Notes: generated by a model not told the origin, from the sequence alone. A DNA stretch of 64,000 bases from Sphingomonas ginkgonis (GCF_003970925.1 NZ_RWJF01000002.1:1-64000), one strand, 5' to 3'; positions 1 through 9,361 are shown, counted from the stretch's first letter. Translations and numbers: made by a program.

Positions 1-366
1 ATGAACCTCGCATCTTTCGGTGGGCCGGCGCTCGCCCTCCGAACCCGTGTCACCGCTCGCGTCGAGGCGATGACGCCGCGCCAGCGCAAGGTCTCCCGTC
101 TGCTGTCGATGTTCGGCCTGGTGGCGCTGACATCGCTGCTGTCGGCCGAACCGGCATTTGCGCAAACCAATCTGGAGAGCTTCGGCAACGCGGTCCTCGG
201 ACTGCTGAGCAACGGGCTGCTGCGCATCGTCGCGATCCTCGCGCTGATCGCGGCCGGGTTCGGATGGCTCACGGGTCGGGTCAACACCGGGGCGCTCGTC
301 ACCGTCATCATCGGCATCGCGATCATCTTCTCGGCGCCGTGGATCGTCGATCAGCTCCAGGGCTGA
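1..366 (+). CDS. virB2: VirB2 T4SS pilin (start may lie upstream)
   Basis: Pilin subunit of the conjugative VirB/D4 type IV secretion system. The N-terminus is long and basic, followed by a hydrophobic stretch (about residues 35-50) ending in a signal-peptidase site (AFA before Gln55). The mature part is about 67 residues with two hydrophobic helices separated by a short polar GRVN loop, the TrbC/VirB2 pattern. The first base of the window is the A of an in-frame ATG, so a start further upstream cannot be excluded. It opens a same-strand run of genes in canonical virB order, which is the strongest support for the call. Confidence 0.85.
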   Translation: MNLASFGGPALALRTRVTARVEAMTPRQRKVSRLLSMFGLVALTSLLSAEPAFAQTNLESFGNAVLGLLSNGLLRIVAILALIAAGFGWLTGRVNTGALVTVIIGIAIIFSAPWIVDQLQG

Positions 367-429
367 TGTTCATGGAAGCGGGGTCCCCCATACCCCGCTT
401 CCGCCTGTGTTTTCGTGAAGGGGCGTAGC

Positions 430-774
430 GTGGACGAAGAACGGGAAGTGATGGCGCGCAACACGCTGTTCCTAGCGGTGACGCGGCCTGCGCTGTTCGC
501 CGGCATTCCGATCGAGGCGGCCGTGGTGATCCTGTTGGCCTCGGTGATCACCCTGATCGGCACGACGAACCCCATCTACGGCCTGGTCGTCGCCGCGGTG
601 ATGTTCGGCATCTCCCGCCTCGTGGTGCGCCACGACGTCAACGCTTTCCGGCTGATCTTCCTTTGGGGCCGCACAAAGGCAGCCAACCGCAACCGCGTCT
701 TCTGGGGCGGGTCGAGCTACACGCCGCTTCCTCTGAAGGGCATCAAGCGGAAGGGGTTCGGCCGCAATGGCTAG
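430..774 (+). CDS. virB3: VirB3 inner-membrane T4SS protein
   Basis: Short inner-membrane component that works with VirB4 in pilus assembly. The protein begins with a basic segment, then has two adjacent hydrophobic helices (about residues 22-60) and a basic C-terminal tail, as in VirB3. Several in-frame starts exist (GTG 415, GTG 430, ATG 451). GTG 430 is preferred because AAGGGG lies six bases ahead of it. The 3' end overlaps the virB4 start by eight bases, which suggests translational coupling. Family assignment rests on size, topology and position between virB2 and virB4. Confidence 0.8.
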   Translation: MDEEREVMARNTLFLAVTRPALFAGIPIEAAVVILLASVITLIGTTNPIYGLVVAAVMFGISRLVVRHDVNAFRLIFLWGRTKAANRNRVFWGGSSYTPLPLKGIKRKGFGRNG

Positions 775-3157
775 GGCCAGTCGCCTCTCGGAACAGGTGC
801 CGATGAAGGTCGCGCTCAAGGAAGTGATGCCGACCAAGTTCCTGCCGTATGCCCGGCACGTCACCGACGAAGTCGTGATGCTCGATTCCGGCGCGATCAT
901 GCTGACGTTCGAGCTTCAGGGGAGGGCCTTCGAGACGGCCGACGTGCGCGACCTGAACGACTGGCACGCAAAGCTCAACGGGATGCTGCGCAACCTGCAC
1001 GACGATCGCCTGTCGATCTGGACGCACCTCGTCCGCGCGCGCGTCGAGCAATATCCGGGCGGCAACTTTCGGTCCCGCTTCGCACGGGATCTCGATGCCG
1101 CCTACTTTGCGCGAATGAACAGGGAGCGATTGTTCATCAACCGCTTCTTCGTGACCCTGGTGCTCCGTCCCTCGGTCCATGGCGCCGACAAGCTCGTCCA
1201 GCTCTTCAAGAACAAAGCGCGGGCCGAAGCGGAGGCCGATACGGTCGACGCCGATCTGCTGGAGGCGCTGGAGGACAAGGCCCGCGATTTCGAAAAGCTG
1301 ATGGACCGCTGCTCCCCGCGCCGGCTGTCGATCTACGGGCACAACGGGCTCAAATTCTCCGAGACGATGGAAGTCGCGGAAATGGTGATGACGGGCCGGC
1401 ATCGCCGTGTCCCGATCATCCGGGGGCACCTCGGCAGCGCCCTCTATCGCCAGCGCGTCGTCTTCGGCGGCGAGACGGTGGAGGTCCGTGATGCCGATCG
1501 CAGCGCCTTCGGGGGCATTTTCGGCATTCGGGAATATCCGGCGACCACGACGCCGACGCAGTTCCAATCACTGCTCGCTGTCGATTTCGCGTTCGTGCTG
1601 ACGCAGTCTTTCACCTTCCTCGGCCGCGCTGCGGCCTCGGAGCGGTTCCGGCTGCGGCAGAAGCAGATGGAAAACGCCGACGATCGGGCGGTCAGCCAGA
1701 TGCTCGATCTCGTCGACGCGGCGGACGATCTCATGTCCAACCGCTTCGTCCTGGGCGATCATCACTTCACGCTCGCGGTGTATTCGGACAGCCTTAAGGG
1801 CCTGCGCGACAACATGTCGATCGCGCGCGCGGCGCTTGCCGATACTGGCATGGTCGCGGCGCGCGAGGGGGCGGCGCTGGAAGCTGCCTATTGGAGCCAG
1901 CTCGTCGGCAATTTCGCGTGGCGCGCGAGGCCGGCGCCGATCACGTCGCTCAACTTCGCGGCCTTCTCACCCTTCCACACCTATCCCGCCGGCCTCGCGA
2001 CCGGAAACCATTGGGGTGACGCGGTCGCGCTGATGAAGACCAGCGCGCGCAGCCCCTATTTCTTCAGCTTCCACAAGCGCGATATCGGTCACACGCTGAT
2101 CGTCGGGCCGACCGGGGGCGGGAAGACGGTCATCGTCAACTTCCTCATGGCGCAGGCCGAGAAGACGGGCGCGCGCCAAATTTTCATCGACAAGGATCGC
2201 GGCGCGCAGATTTTCGTGCTGGCCTCGGGCGGCACCTACCTGACGCTCGAGAACGGCAAGCCGACCGGCTTCGCGCCCTTGAAGGCACTGGAGAACAAGC
2301 CGGAGGACCGGGCCTGGCTGTCGCTGTGGGTGCGCCAGCTCGTTCGCGCCGAAAGCCGCCCGATTGCGGTTCAGGAAGAGCGGATGATCGACGAAGGGAT
2401 CGCCGCGGTGATGCGACTCCCGCGCGAAGATCGATCGCTGGATGCGCTGCGCACGATGCTCGGCATGGCGGACGCGGGCGGCATCGGCGCCCGCCTCGAA
2501 AAATGGACCTCGCGGGGGTCGATGGGCTGGGTGTTCGATAACGCCGCGGACGAGATGACGCTCGATGCCCGGTTCATCGGGTTCGACATGACGGATTTCC
2601 TCGACAACGCCGACGTCCGCACGCCGTTGATGCTCTACCTGTTCCACCGGATCGACAAGCTGTTGACCGGCGAGCGCACGATCATCGCCGTCGACGAGTT
2701 CTGGAAGGCGCTCGGCGACGATGCGTTCCGGAGCTTCGCGCAGGACGGCTTGAAGACATACCGGAAGCGCAACGCGATGATGGTGTTTGCCACGCAGTCG
2801 CCTGCGGACGCCCTCAAGAGCGACATTGCGCACTCGATCCTCGAACAGGTCGCAACCCAGGTGATGCTTCCCAATCCCAAGGGGTCACGGCGCGACTATG
2901 TGGAGGGCTTCTCGCTTACCGATGCCGAATATCAGCTCATCCGAGAGGAATTGTCCCCGGAGTCGCGCAAGTTCCTCGTGAAGCAGGGGCATGACAGCGT
3001 TGTGGTCGAGCTGGATTTGACCGGCCTCGATAACGAGCTGGCCGTGCTGTCGGGTCGCGCCGAGACCACGCCGATCGCCGTCCAGGCCGCGGCCGAGTTC
3101 GGCCCCGATCCCGCCAACTGGCTCCCCGTATTCCACCAACGTCGTCGTCCAAGCTGA
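767..3157 (+). CDS. virB4: VirB4 T4SS ATPase
   Basis: Large cytoplasmic ATPase that energises pilus biogenesis and substrate transfer through the T4SS. The 796-residue length is normal for VirB4/TrbE/CagE. Walker A GPTGGGKT is near residue 450, and a Walker B segment ending IIAVDEF is near residue 640. The N-terminal half matches the CagE/TrbE/VirB4 N-domain in general character. The ATG overlaps the end of virB3 and virB5 follows after 11 bases, so it is an internal operon gene. No missing motif was seen. Confidence 0.95.
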   Translation: MARASRLSEQVPMKVALKEVMPTKFLPYARHVTDEVVMLDSGAIMLTFELQGRAFETADVRDLNDWHAKLNGMLRNLHDDRLSIWTHLVRARVEQYPGGNFRSRFARDLDAAYFARMNRERLFINRFFVTLVLRPSVHGADKLVQLFKNKARAEAEADTVDADLLEALEDKARDFEKLMDRCSPRRLSIYGHNGLKFSETMEVAEMVMTGRHRRVPIIRGHLGSALYRQRVVFGGETVEVRDADRSAFGGIFGIREYPATTTPTQFQSLLAVDFAFVLTQSFTFLGRAAASERFRLRQKQMENADDRAVSQMLDLVDAADDLMSNRFVLGDHHFTLAVYSDSLKGLRDNMSIARAALADTGMVAAREGAALEAAYWSQLVGNFAWRARPAPITSLNFAAFSPFHTYPAGLATGNHWGDAVALMKTSARSPYFFSFHKRDIGHTLIVGPTGGGKTVIVNFLMAQAEKTGARQIFIDKDRGAQIFVLASGGTYLTLENGKPTGFAPLKALENKPEDRAWLSLWVRQLVRAESRPIAVQEERMIDEGIAAVMRLPREDRSLDALRTMLGMADAGGIGARLEKWTSRGSMGWVFDNAADEMTLDARFIGFDMTDFLDNADVRTPLMLYLFHRIDKLLTGERTIIAVDEFWKALGDDAFRSFAQDGLKTYRKRNAMMVFATQSPADALKSDIAHSILEQVATQVMLPNPKGSRRDYVEGFSLTDAEYQLIREELSPESRKFLVKQGHDSVVVELDLTGLDNELAVLSGRAETTPIAVQAAAEFGPDPANWLPVFHQRRRPS

Positions 3158-3168
3158 AGGAGAGGGAC

Positions 3169-3879
3169 ATGCGTAGAATGAAGGCAATCGCACTCGCGCT
3201 GTCAGGATCAGCGCTCATGCTGGCCGGCTCGGCGCACGCGCAGGGCATCCCGGTCCACGACGTCGGCTCGATCCTCCAGCAGATCGAGCAGGTGAAACAA
3301 GGCGTTCAGGTCATCCAGCAGGGCGCCGATCAGATCCGTGAGGCGCAGAAGCTCTACCAAGACCTCAACAAGATGACGGACATTGGCAACGTCGCCCAAC
3401 AGCTCAAGAACGACGTGCTGCGCACCAGCAACGTGTCGTCCACCTCGCTCGACGGCTACACCAACGGCGATCTGAACGTCGTCGGCGGCCTGCGCGGCAA
3501 GGCGAACGACGTCTACCAGGATCTGATCGGGCGCGGCTCGCAAACGATGACGGCCGAGCAGCGCACCGCTTACGAGCAAGGCGCGCGCGAAGCGGCCGTA
3601 TCGACGGGTCTCGCGAGCAACGTCGGCGATGCGGTGACGAGCCGGCGCCAAGGCCTCGAACAGCTCCGCAGCCGCCTCGCCAGCGCCAACTCGGCTGCGG
3701 AGCGGGCCGATATGTCAGCGCGGCTCCAGCTCGAGCAGGCGCAGATGATGAACGATCAGATGGCGCTACAGGCGATCGAGCTTCAGCGCAGGGCGAAGGC
3801 CGAAGCTGATTACCAGCGATACGTCGCCATGCAGCAGGCGGACCGCGCCAGCTTCAAAGCTGGTATGGGGATCGATTGA
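3169..3879 (+). CDS. virB5: VirB5 pilus-tip/minor pilin protein
   Basis: Secreted minor pilus component thought to sit at the pilus tip and help recipient contact. A signal peptide covers residues 1-24, with a cleavage site after AHA. The rest is almost wholly helical and rich in Gln, Ala and Glu, with a long predicted coiled-coil region (residues 28-75 and 160-220), typical of VirB5/TrbJ proteins. The ATG is preceded by a strong AGGAGAG ribosome site. Its stop overlaps the start of the EexN-like gene in a TGATG arrangement. Confidence 0.85.
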   Translation: MRRMKAIALALSGSALMLAGSAHAQGIPVHDVGSILQQIEQVKQGVQVIQQGADQIREAQKLYQDLNKMTDIGNVAQQLKNDVLRTSNVSSTSLDGYTNGDLNVVGGLRGKANDVYQDLIGRGSQTMTAEQRTAYEQGAREAAVSTGLASNVGDAVTSRRQGLEQLRSRLASANSAAERADMSARLQLEQAQMMNDQMALQAIELQRRAKAEADYQRYVAMQQADRASFKAGMGID

Positions 3880-4193
3880 TGCTGGGGCCCGTGCAAGCCG
3901 CAACCCTCGGCCTCGCGATCGTTGCACTCACTTCCTGCTCGCCATCGGAGCGCCAGCAGACTGGGGATGATCTTCGGTCCGACATGCCGCTCCGCGATGC
4001 CACCTATTACACGCAGCACGAACAAGAGCGCGTGGAAATGGCCGGGACTTGCGAGAAGTGGAAAGGGTCGCAACGCCCCCCGGCAAGCTGGCCCTCTGTT
4101 GTCGTGAATAACTGCAACAATGTGGATACAGCTAACCAACTCGTACAGTCGAAGAAGGACCGCGACGAGTTCAAGAAGGGTATGGGTATTTAG
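3879..4193 (+). CDS. EexN-like entry-exclusion lipoprotein
   Basis: Probable surface-exclusion lipoprotein that stops redundant transfer into cells already carrying the element. The protein (104 aa from ATG 3879) has a lipobox LTSC near residue 20. It then shows the EexN-type pattern: a short DATYYTQHEQER segment and two conserved Cys (one shortly after, one in NNCNN). EexN genes of IncN/Ti-type systems usually sit between virB5 and virB6, exactly as here. A TTG at 3876 is a possible alternative start, but ATG 3879 couples directly to the virB5 stop. Confidence 0.75.
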   Translation: MLGPVQAATLGLAIVALTSCSPSERQQTGDDLRSDMPLRDATYYTQHEQERVEMAGTCEKWKGSQRPPASWPSVVVNNCNNVDTANQLVQSKKDRDEFKKGMGI

Positions 4194-4236
4194 TCTTGCA
4201 ACTCCTCAACCTGTTTTGACGTAGAGAGTAGGTAGA

Positions 4237-5241
4237 ATGGGTAATCTTTTTCAAACGATGTTCACCTACCTCAACGATGCTCTGGCCGCCATCATCACTG
4301 TCTATACCGGGGTGATAGGGTGGATCTCCGGCCCGCTCCGGGTGGGAGTGACGATCTACATTATACTCCTCGGCTTCGCGATCTTGCGAGGGGCTGTCGA
4401 GTATCCATTCCGAGAGCTTGTCTATCGCGGAATGAAGCTGGCCGCACTCGTGTTCGCGGTTACGACGCTATACGGCACGGTCGCCGCTTTGTTCGCAATG
4501 AACGGTCTGCCGCGAGACGTTGCGCAGGCCGTAGGCGGGTCGGACGTCAGCGGGCTCGGCGACTTCTTCGATCAGATTGTGAAAGGCGCGTCCACCACGG
4601 TCGCGAAGATCACTGAGATACAGGACGCCAGAACTGCCGCTGCCGGCAAGAACCTCGTCGGTCTCCCCAACAACATCGTCGAAATATTCTTTACGGGTAT
4701 CTACTGCCTAGTCCTGATGGTGATGGCAATTTTGTCAGCCGCCCTCGGCTTCACCATCTGCGCCTTCGCGCTGTTCGCCTTGGCCTTGCTTGCAGCCGTG
4801 GGTCCGATCTTCGTAGCTGCTTTGCTATTCGACTCCACGAGGGCTTTCTTCTTTGCCTGGCTGGGCTCCGCGATCAGCTACGTCATGCTCGTCGCGTTCG
4901 CGCTTCTGCTGACGATCTTCATCCGGAACACGGGTGAGGACTTTATGGGCCAAGCCTTCGCGGGCGACACAAACATTGCCGTCATCGCGATCCGCGCGAT
5001 CGCGTTCTACGTGTTGGGGTTCTTCTTCTTCCTCCAGATACCGGGCCTTGCTGCGGGACTCGGTGGTGGTGGTGCGTCGCTCGCAACGCAATTCGCGAAC
5101 GCCTCTACCGGCAACGTCGTCCCCTCTGCGGGTCGCGCATTGTCCTCCGCTCCGGGGAGCATCGCCAGCTTGCCGGCGAGGCTTGGTCGGTCCGCCCGCG
5201 CGGCGCGGACTGGTGGCGGCACCCTCTACAACAACAGCTAA
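4237..5241 (+). CDS. virB6: VirB6 polytopic T4SS channel protein
   Basis: Polytopic inner-membrane protein of the T4SS translocation channel. The 334 residues hold several long hydrophobic segments (roughly 20-60, 65-90, 150-215 and 240-285), separated by a central polar loop expected to face the periplasm. The C-terminus is Ser/Ala/Gly-rich and basic. Length and topology fit VirB6/TrbL. It lies between the exclusion lipoprotein and the virB8-B11 block. A GAGAGTAGG ribosome-site-like stretch precedes the ATG. Confidence 0.88.
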   Translation: MGNLFQTMFTYLNDALAAIITVYTGVIGWISGPLRVGVTIYIILLGFAILRGAVEYPFRELVYRGMKLAALVFAVTTLYGTVAALFAMNGLPRDVAQAVGGSDVSGLGDFFDQIVKGASTTVAKITEIQDARTAAAGKNLVGLPNNIVEIFFTGIYCLVLMVMAILSAALGFTICAFALFALALLAAVGPIFVAALLFDSTRAFFFAWLGSAISYVMLVAFALLLTIFIRNTGEDFMGQAFAGDTNIAVIAIRAIAFYVLGFFFFLQIPGLAAGLGGGGASLATQFANASTGNVVPSAGRALSSAPGSIASLPARLGRSARAARTGGGTLYNNS

Positions 5242-5254
5242 TCGGAGACCCGGC

Positions 5255-5629
5255 ATGAAGCTCGGTTCGGCCCTGGCCTTTCTCGCCCTCGCGGCTCTCA
5301 CTCCCCTGGTGCCAGCAGTCGCCGCGAAGGACGAGAAGCTGCCGCGCTGCAATGGACGCCAGAAGCGGCCCGCCAACCTCTACGGGACGGTTCTGCCCTC
5401 GATCCCGTCGCGGACTGCACCGACAGCCGCTGCGGCGCCTCCTGTGGGGGGTGTGCCACGTGGCACACCCCATTCGGCCCCTGCGCCAGCGACGAACCTG
5501 TTTCCGCCCGAGGATACAGCGCCGGGGCCGCAAGGGGCCAACACGTCGAGCAAGGTGCCGGCAATCGGCGCGCTCACTCCGAGCGCTGGCCCGACTGCCG
5601 CGCTGCCAACCACAAATGCGAGCTGCTGA
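5255..5629 (+). CDS. Unknown exported protein in the virB7 position
   Basis: I do not recognise this 124-residue protein. It has a signal peptide (residues 1-23, ending VAA) but no lipobox Cys, so it is not a normal VirB7 lipoprotein although it occupies that slot. The mature part is a short basic segment, then low-complexity Pro/Ala/Thr. It contains the dispersed parS-like palindrome in its coding sequence (5451-5468), read as VPRGTP. The start is ATG 5255 after GGAGACC, and virB8 starts two bases after its stop. It may be a degenerate T4SS accessory protein; function unknown. Confidence 0.7.
   Translation: MKLGSALAFLALAALTPLVPAVAAKDEKLPRCNGRQKRPANLYGTVLPSIPSRTAPTAAAAPPVGGVPRGTPHSAPAPATNLFPPEDTAPGPQGANTSSKVPAIGALTPSAGPTAALPTTNASC
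5451..5468. promoter_or_regulatory. parS-like palindrome, copy 1
   Basis: Perfect 18-bp palindrome GTGTGCCACGTGGCACAC, extending to 24 bp here because four flanking G/C pairs also match. The inner 16 bp agree with the chromosomal parS consensus TGTTTCACGTGAAACA at 12 of 16 positions, including the CACGTG core. This copy lies inside the coding region of the virB7-position gene. It probably binds one of the two ParB-family proteins encoded in the window. Confidence 0.75.
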
Positions 5630-5630
5630 A

Positions 5631-6323
5631 ATGGCTATCGGCGTGAAGGACAAGGCCGAAGATCTGAAGGCATATTTCGCGGAAGCGGAAAGCTGGGATC
5701 GGGATCGGTTCGTGGCGGCGGTCCGCTCGCGGCGCATCGCTTGGATCGTTGCCGCCATCGCCATCGTGTTCGCCGCTATCTGCGCGGGCGCGGTGTTGGC
5801 GCTTTCGCCGCTCAAGACGGTCGTTCCCTATGTCGTCACCGTCGACCGCTCGACGGGAGCGACGGAAGTCACCCAGGAGCTGCGCGGCGATAAGACGATC
5901 ACCTATGACGAGGCGATCCGTAAGTATTTCCTCGCCGACTATGTGCGCGCTCGCGAGGGTTGGATTCCCCAAGCGCGGGAGGAGTTCTTCCGCAAGGTGC
6001 TGTCGCTGTCGGCGCGGGAGGAACAGAACCGTTGGACGGCCTTCTACAAGAAGGACAACCCGGACTCCCCGCAAAACCAATTCACCGCGAACGATGCGGT
6101 CTTCGTGGCGATCCGCTCCGTCGCCTTCATCTCGCCCAATGTGGCGCAGGTTCGCTTCATAAAGCGGCTCCAGCGCGACCAGCAGGTGATTGAGACGCCG
6201 GCCATCGCGACCATCACTTTCGACGTTCTGTCGAAGCCGGAAACGGAGTCCGGCCGATACGCCAATCCGCTCGGGTTTCAGGTGAAGACATACCGGGCCG
6301 ACGTGGAGGTTCCGACACGATGA
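5631..6323 (+). CDS. virB8: VirB8 inner-membrane assembly factor
   Basis: Bitopic inner-membrane protein that nucleates T4SS core assembly through contacts with VirB9 and VirB10. The 230-residue protein has a cytoplasmic N-tail, one transmembrane helix at about residues 37-59 and a periplasmic domain of about 165 residues, as in VirB8. ATG 5631 is one base after the preceding stop. Longer upstream readings in this frame are not needed and would overlap the preceding gene. The stop overlaps the virB9 ATG by four bases. Confidence 0.93.
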   Translation: MAIGVKDKAEDLKAYFAEAESWDRDRFVAAVRSRRIAWIVAAIAIVFAAICAGAVLALSPLKTVVPYVVTVDRSTGATEVTQELRGDKTITYDEAIRKYFLADYVRAREGWIPQAREEFFRKVLSLSAREEQNRWTAFYKKDNPDSPQNQFTANDAVFVAIRSVAFISPNVAQVRFIKRLQRDQQVIETPAIATITFDVLSKPETESGRYANPLGFQVKTYRADVEVPTR

Positions 6324-7159
6324 GGACGATCCTGCTCCTGGCCGCGGCGATTGGCGCCGGGGCGGCAGCGCCGGCGCTGGCGCAGACCCCCACGCAAAGC
6401 GGTCCCGATGCCCGTATCCGGGAGGTCGTCTATACCGACGGGAACGTGATCCGCGTTCGCAGCGCGTTCCGAACCGCGACGCAAATTGAGTTCGCCCCCG
6501 GCGAGATCATCAAGTTCGTGGCTATGGGAGACACAGTCTCTTGGGAGGTCGCCCCGGCAGACAATTCGCTCTTCGTGAAGCCCCGCGAGCGCGCCGGCGC
6601 CACGAATCTGATCGTGGTGACGGACTTCCAGGGGACCAAGCGCAATTATACGTTCGAGCTGTCGGCTGTGGCTACGGCGCGCTCGCCGGGCACCTTCTTC
6701 AAAGTTCGGCTCCGCTACCCGGAATATGAGGCAGCGCAGGCCCGATTGACGCAACAGCGCGCGCAGCTCGCCGCGGCGCTCGCCGCGCAGAACGGCGCGA
6801 TCAAGGCAGCGCTCGATATCGGCGTCCTCGAAGGGACGCGGAACCTCAGCTACAAGGTCCAGGGCTCACCCGAGCTGCAACCGTCCGAAGTCAGCGACAA
6901 CGGGCAGTTTACTGTCATGCGCTTCCCGAACCAGCGCGAGATACCTGCGATTTTCACCGTCAACCCCGACGGCAGCGAGGCCACGGCCTCGTTCGACGTC
7001 CGCGACGAGTTCGTGGTCGTTCACGGCGTTTACAAGGAAATGCGCCTGCGCCGGGGCAAGGTGGTGCTGTGCATCTATAACGAAAGCCCGAGCTTCTACG
7101 GCCGCGATCCCAAGACGGACACGGCCTCGGAAGCGGTCGAGCGCACGACGGAGAACTGA
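6320..7159 (+). CDS. virB9: VirB9 outer-membrane core complex protein
   Basis: Periplasmic/outer-membrane protein of the T4SS core complex. A signal peptide (residues 1-22, ending ALA) is followed by an N-terminal beta domain with an FAPGEI segment and a C-terminal beta-rich domain that would bind VirB7-like partners. Its 279 residues are normal for VirB9/TrbG/CagX. The start overlaps virB8 in an ATGA arrangement and the GTG of virB10 lies two bases after its stop, so all three are co-translated. Confidence 0.93.
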   Translation: MRTILLLAAAIGAGAAAPALAQTPTQSGPDARIREVVYTDGNVIRVRSAFRTATQIEFAPGEIIKFVAMGDTVSWEVAPADNSLFVKPRERAGATNLIVVTDFQGTKRNYTFELSAVATARSPGTFFKVRLRYPEYEAAQARLTQQRAQLAAALAAQNGAIKAALDIGVLEGTRNLSYKVQGSPELQPSEVSDNGQFTVMRFPNQREIPAIFTVNPDGSEATASFDVRDEFVVVHGVYKEMRLRRGKVVLCIYNESPSFYGRDPKTDTASEAVERTTEN

Positions 7160-7160
7160 C

Positions 7161-8354
7161 GTGTCCGACAAGAGATTCGACGTCGATGCGACGCCCGACG
7201 TGAATGAGATTGACCGCACGCCTGCGGTCGATCGCCCGAGCAAGATGCCGGCGCTCAATGCCGTCCAGTGGGACAACAAGAAGATGGTCGTGGGCGCGGC
7301 CCTAGCCGGTGCCATTGCCTTCGGCGTGTTGTCGCTCGTCTCCGGGTCAGGTAGCGACAACAAGGCCTTGGAGGCGAGGAAAGCGCCGCCTCCGGCTGTA
7401 GAAGCGCCCTACGATCCCAACTCGGTTATCGCGCCTACGCTCGCGAGCGCGCCTCGCGATCCGAACGCGCCGGTTCAGCTCACCGGCGAACAGGTGCCGG
7501 CGATCGGCCCAGATGGTCAGCCGATCACGCCCTATGGAACGGCGGGAGGGCAGCAACAGAGCCGCGGCGTTAGCGAGGCGGAGCGGCGTGCCAACGAGGC
7601 CCGCGAGCTGCGCGACAATGCGCGGCGATCGACGCTGATCGCGTACAATGGCGACCAGGGCGTCAGGCGCGCGCTCGGCGATGTTGCCAGCGCCGGCAAC
7701 GCTCAAGACGACGGCGAGAGCGCCCCGTCGCGGACCAACCTGGACAACCTCAAGCAAACCTCGGCGATCGGCACCGCCACGGCGCGCATGATCGGCGACC
7801 GCAACTACCTCGTTACCGCTGGCGCGATCATCCCCTGCACGCTTCAGACCGCGATGGACAGCACCGTGCCGGGCTATGCGACCTGCATCATTCCTCGGGA
7901 TGTGTATTCGGATAACGGCCGCGTCGTGCTGCTCGAGAAAGGTACGCGCGTCTTCGGCGAATATCAGGGCGGATTGCAACGCGGGCAAAATCGCCTGTTC
8001 GCGATGTGGACGCGGGCCGTCACGCCCCGCGGGGTCGCGATCGACATTGGCTCGCCGGCTTCGGACCCGCTCGGCCGTGCCGGCGTCACGGGCAAGATCG
8101 ATCGGTTCTTCTGGCAGCGGTTCGGCGCCGCCATGCTGTTCAGCGTCCTCGATGCGGGCGGTCAGATCGCGGGCCAGGCCGTCAGCCCGGAAGGCTCGAC
8201 GGTGTTCCGCACCCCCGGCGACACGACGTCGCAAATCCTGCAAGACACACAGAACATTCGCCCCATCGTCCGCGTGAATCAGGGGACCCAGATGGCGATC
8301 ACCGTCGCCAAGGATTTCGACTTCTCGCAAGTCTATGGGCTAGGGCTCAAGTGA
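7161..8354 (+). CDS. virB10: VirB10 energy-transducing core protein
   Basis: Core-complex protein that spans from the inner membrane to the outer membrane and couples ATPase energy to channel gating. The cytoplasmic N-tail is followed by a transmembrane helix (about residues 36-55), a Pro-rich periplasmic linker and a C-terminal TrbI/VirB10 beta-barrel domain (about residues 190-397). The start is GTG 7161. The stop overlaps the GTG start of virB11 by four bases. Confidence 0.94.
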   Translation: MSDKRFDVDATPDVNEIDRTPAVDRPSKMPALNAVQWDNKKMVVGAALAGAIAFGVLSLVSGSGSDNKALEARKAPPPAVEAPYDPNSVIAPTLASAPRDPNAPVQLTGEQVPAIGPDGQPITPYGTAGGQQQSRGVSEAERRANEARELRDNARRSTLIAYNGDQGVRRALGDVASAGNAQDDGESAPSRTNLDNLKQTSAIGTATARMIGDRNYLVTAGAIIPCTLQTAMDSTVPGYATCIIPRDVYSDNGRVVLLEKGTRVFGEYQGGLQRGQNRLFAMWTRAVTPRGVAIDIGSPASDPLGRAGVTGKIDRFFWQRFGAAMLFSVLDAGGQIAGQAVSPEGSTVFRTPGDTTSQILQDTQNIRPIVRVNQGTQMAITVAKDFDFSQVYGLGLK

Positions 8355-9361
8355 ACGCCCCCTTTCGTAACACGGCGATCCTCGATCATGCTGTTCGGCC
8401 ACTTCGCCAGTATCTCGATGATGATGGCGTAACCGAAGTCGTCATCAACGAGCCGGCGATCATCGGCGTCGAGCGACATGGTGGCTGGACCTGGGAGCGT
8501 GAGGACGATCTGACGCTCGACGCGCTCAACCAACTGGCCCGCGCTGCGGCCGCGTTCACCTCGCAGGACGTAACGCGCGAGAACCCGATCTGCTCGACGA
8601 TCTTCCCGACGGGTGAGCGCGTCCAACTCGTCCTTCCGCCTATCGTGCCCGATGGCACCGTGTCGATCACGGTTCGCAAGCCGTCGACGAAGACGATGAC
8701 AATGGCGGATTTCGAGGCGAGCGGGCTCTTCGCGGAAACGAAGGTCGCCACCAAGCGGGTCAGCTCGGTCGAGGAACGACTGCTCGGCCTGCTTCACGCG
8801 GGTCGGCATGTGGAGTTTTTCGAGCTGGCGGTGCGCAGCCGACTCAACATTCTGATTTCCGGCGCCACGGGCTCGGGAAAGACGACCTTCTCCAAGGGGC
8901 TTATTAAGCTGATACCGGAGAATGAGAGACTGCTGACGATCGAGGACACGCGCGAGCTGGTGGTGCCCCACAAGAACGTCGTCCACATGATCTACAGCAA
9001 GGATGGCACCGGCACCGCCAAGGTGACAGCCAAGGAGCTGCTGGAAAGCGCCTTGCGCATGAGACCCGATCGCATCCTGCTCCAAGAGCTGCGCGACGGG
9101 ACGGCGTTCTTCTACCTGCGCAACGTCAACAGCGGTCATCCCGGTTCGATAACGACGATACATGCGGACTCGGCCGAGCTGGCGTTCGAGCAATTGACTC
9201 TGCTCGTGAAGGAAAGCGAGGGCGGCGCGGACCTGGCGCGCGATGACATACGCTCGCTGCTCAAGATTCTCGTCGATGTCGTGGTCCAGATGAAGAAGGT
9301 TGACGGTAAATTCCGGATGACCGAGATCTACTATGACCCGGCAGGGCGTCATGCCGCCTAA
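8351..9361 (+). CDS. virB11: VirB11 traffic ATPase
   Basis: Hexameric secretion ATPase of the T4SS, acting at the inner face of the membrane. Walker A GATGSGKTT is near residue 172, an Asp-box-like IEDTREL near residue 198, Walker B with LLQELRD near residue 240, and a His-box STIHAD-like motif (TTIHAD) near residue 272. I chose GTG 8351, which overlaps the virB10 stop (GTGA). The open frame extends far upstream, but that part is only the shadow of virB10. The 336-residue length is normal. Confidence 0.95.
   Translation: MNAPFRNTAILDHAVRPLRQYLDDDGVTEVVINEPAIIGVERHGGWTWEREDDLTLDALNQLARAAAAFTSQDVTRENPICSTIFPTGERVQLVLPPIVPDGTVSITVRKPSTKTMTMADFEASGLFAETKVATKRVSSVEERLLGLLHAGRHVEFFELAVRSRLNILISGATGSGKTTFSKGLIKLIPENERLLTIEDTRELVVPHKNVVHMIYSKDGTGTAKVTAKELLESALRMRPDRILLQELRDGTAFFYLRNVNSGHPGSITTIHADSAELAFEQLTLLVKESEGGADLARDDIRSLLKILVDVVVQMKKVDGKFRMTEIYYDPAGRHAA

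Noticed and set aside
8006..8350. N-terminal extension of VirB11
   Set aside because: It is the shadow of virB10; GTG 8351 gives a family-length protein coupled to the virB10 stop.
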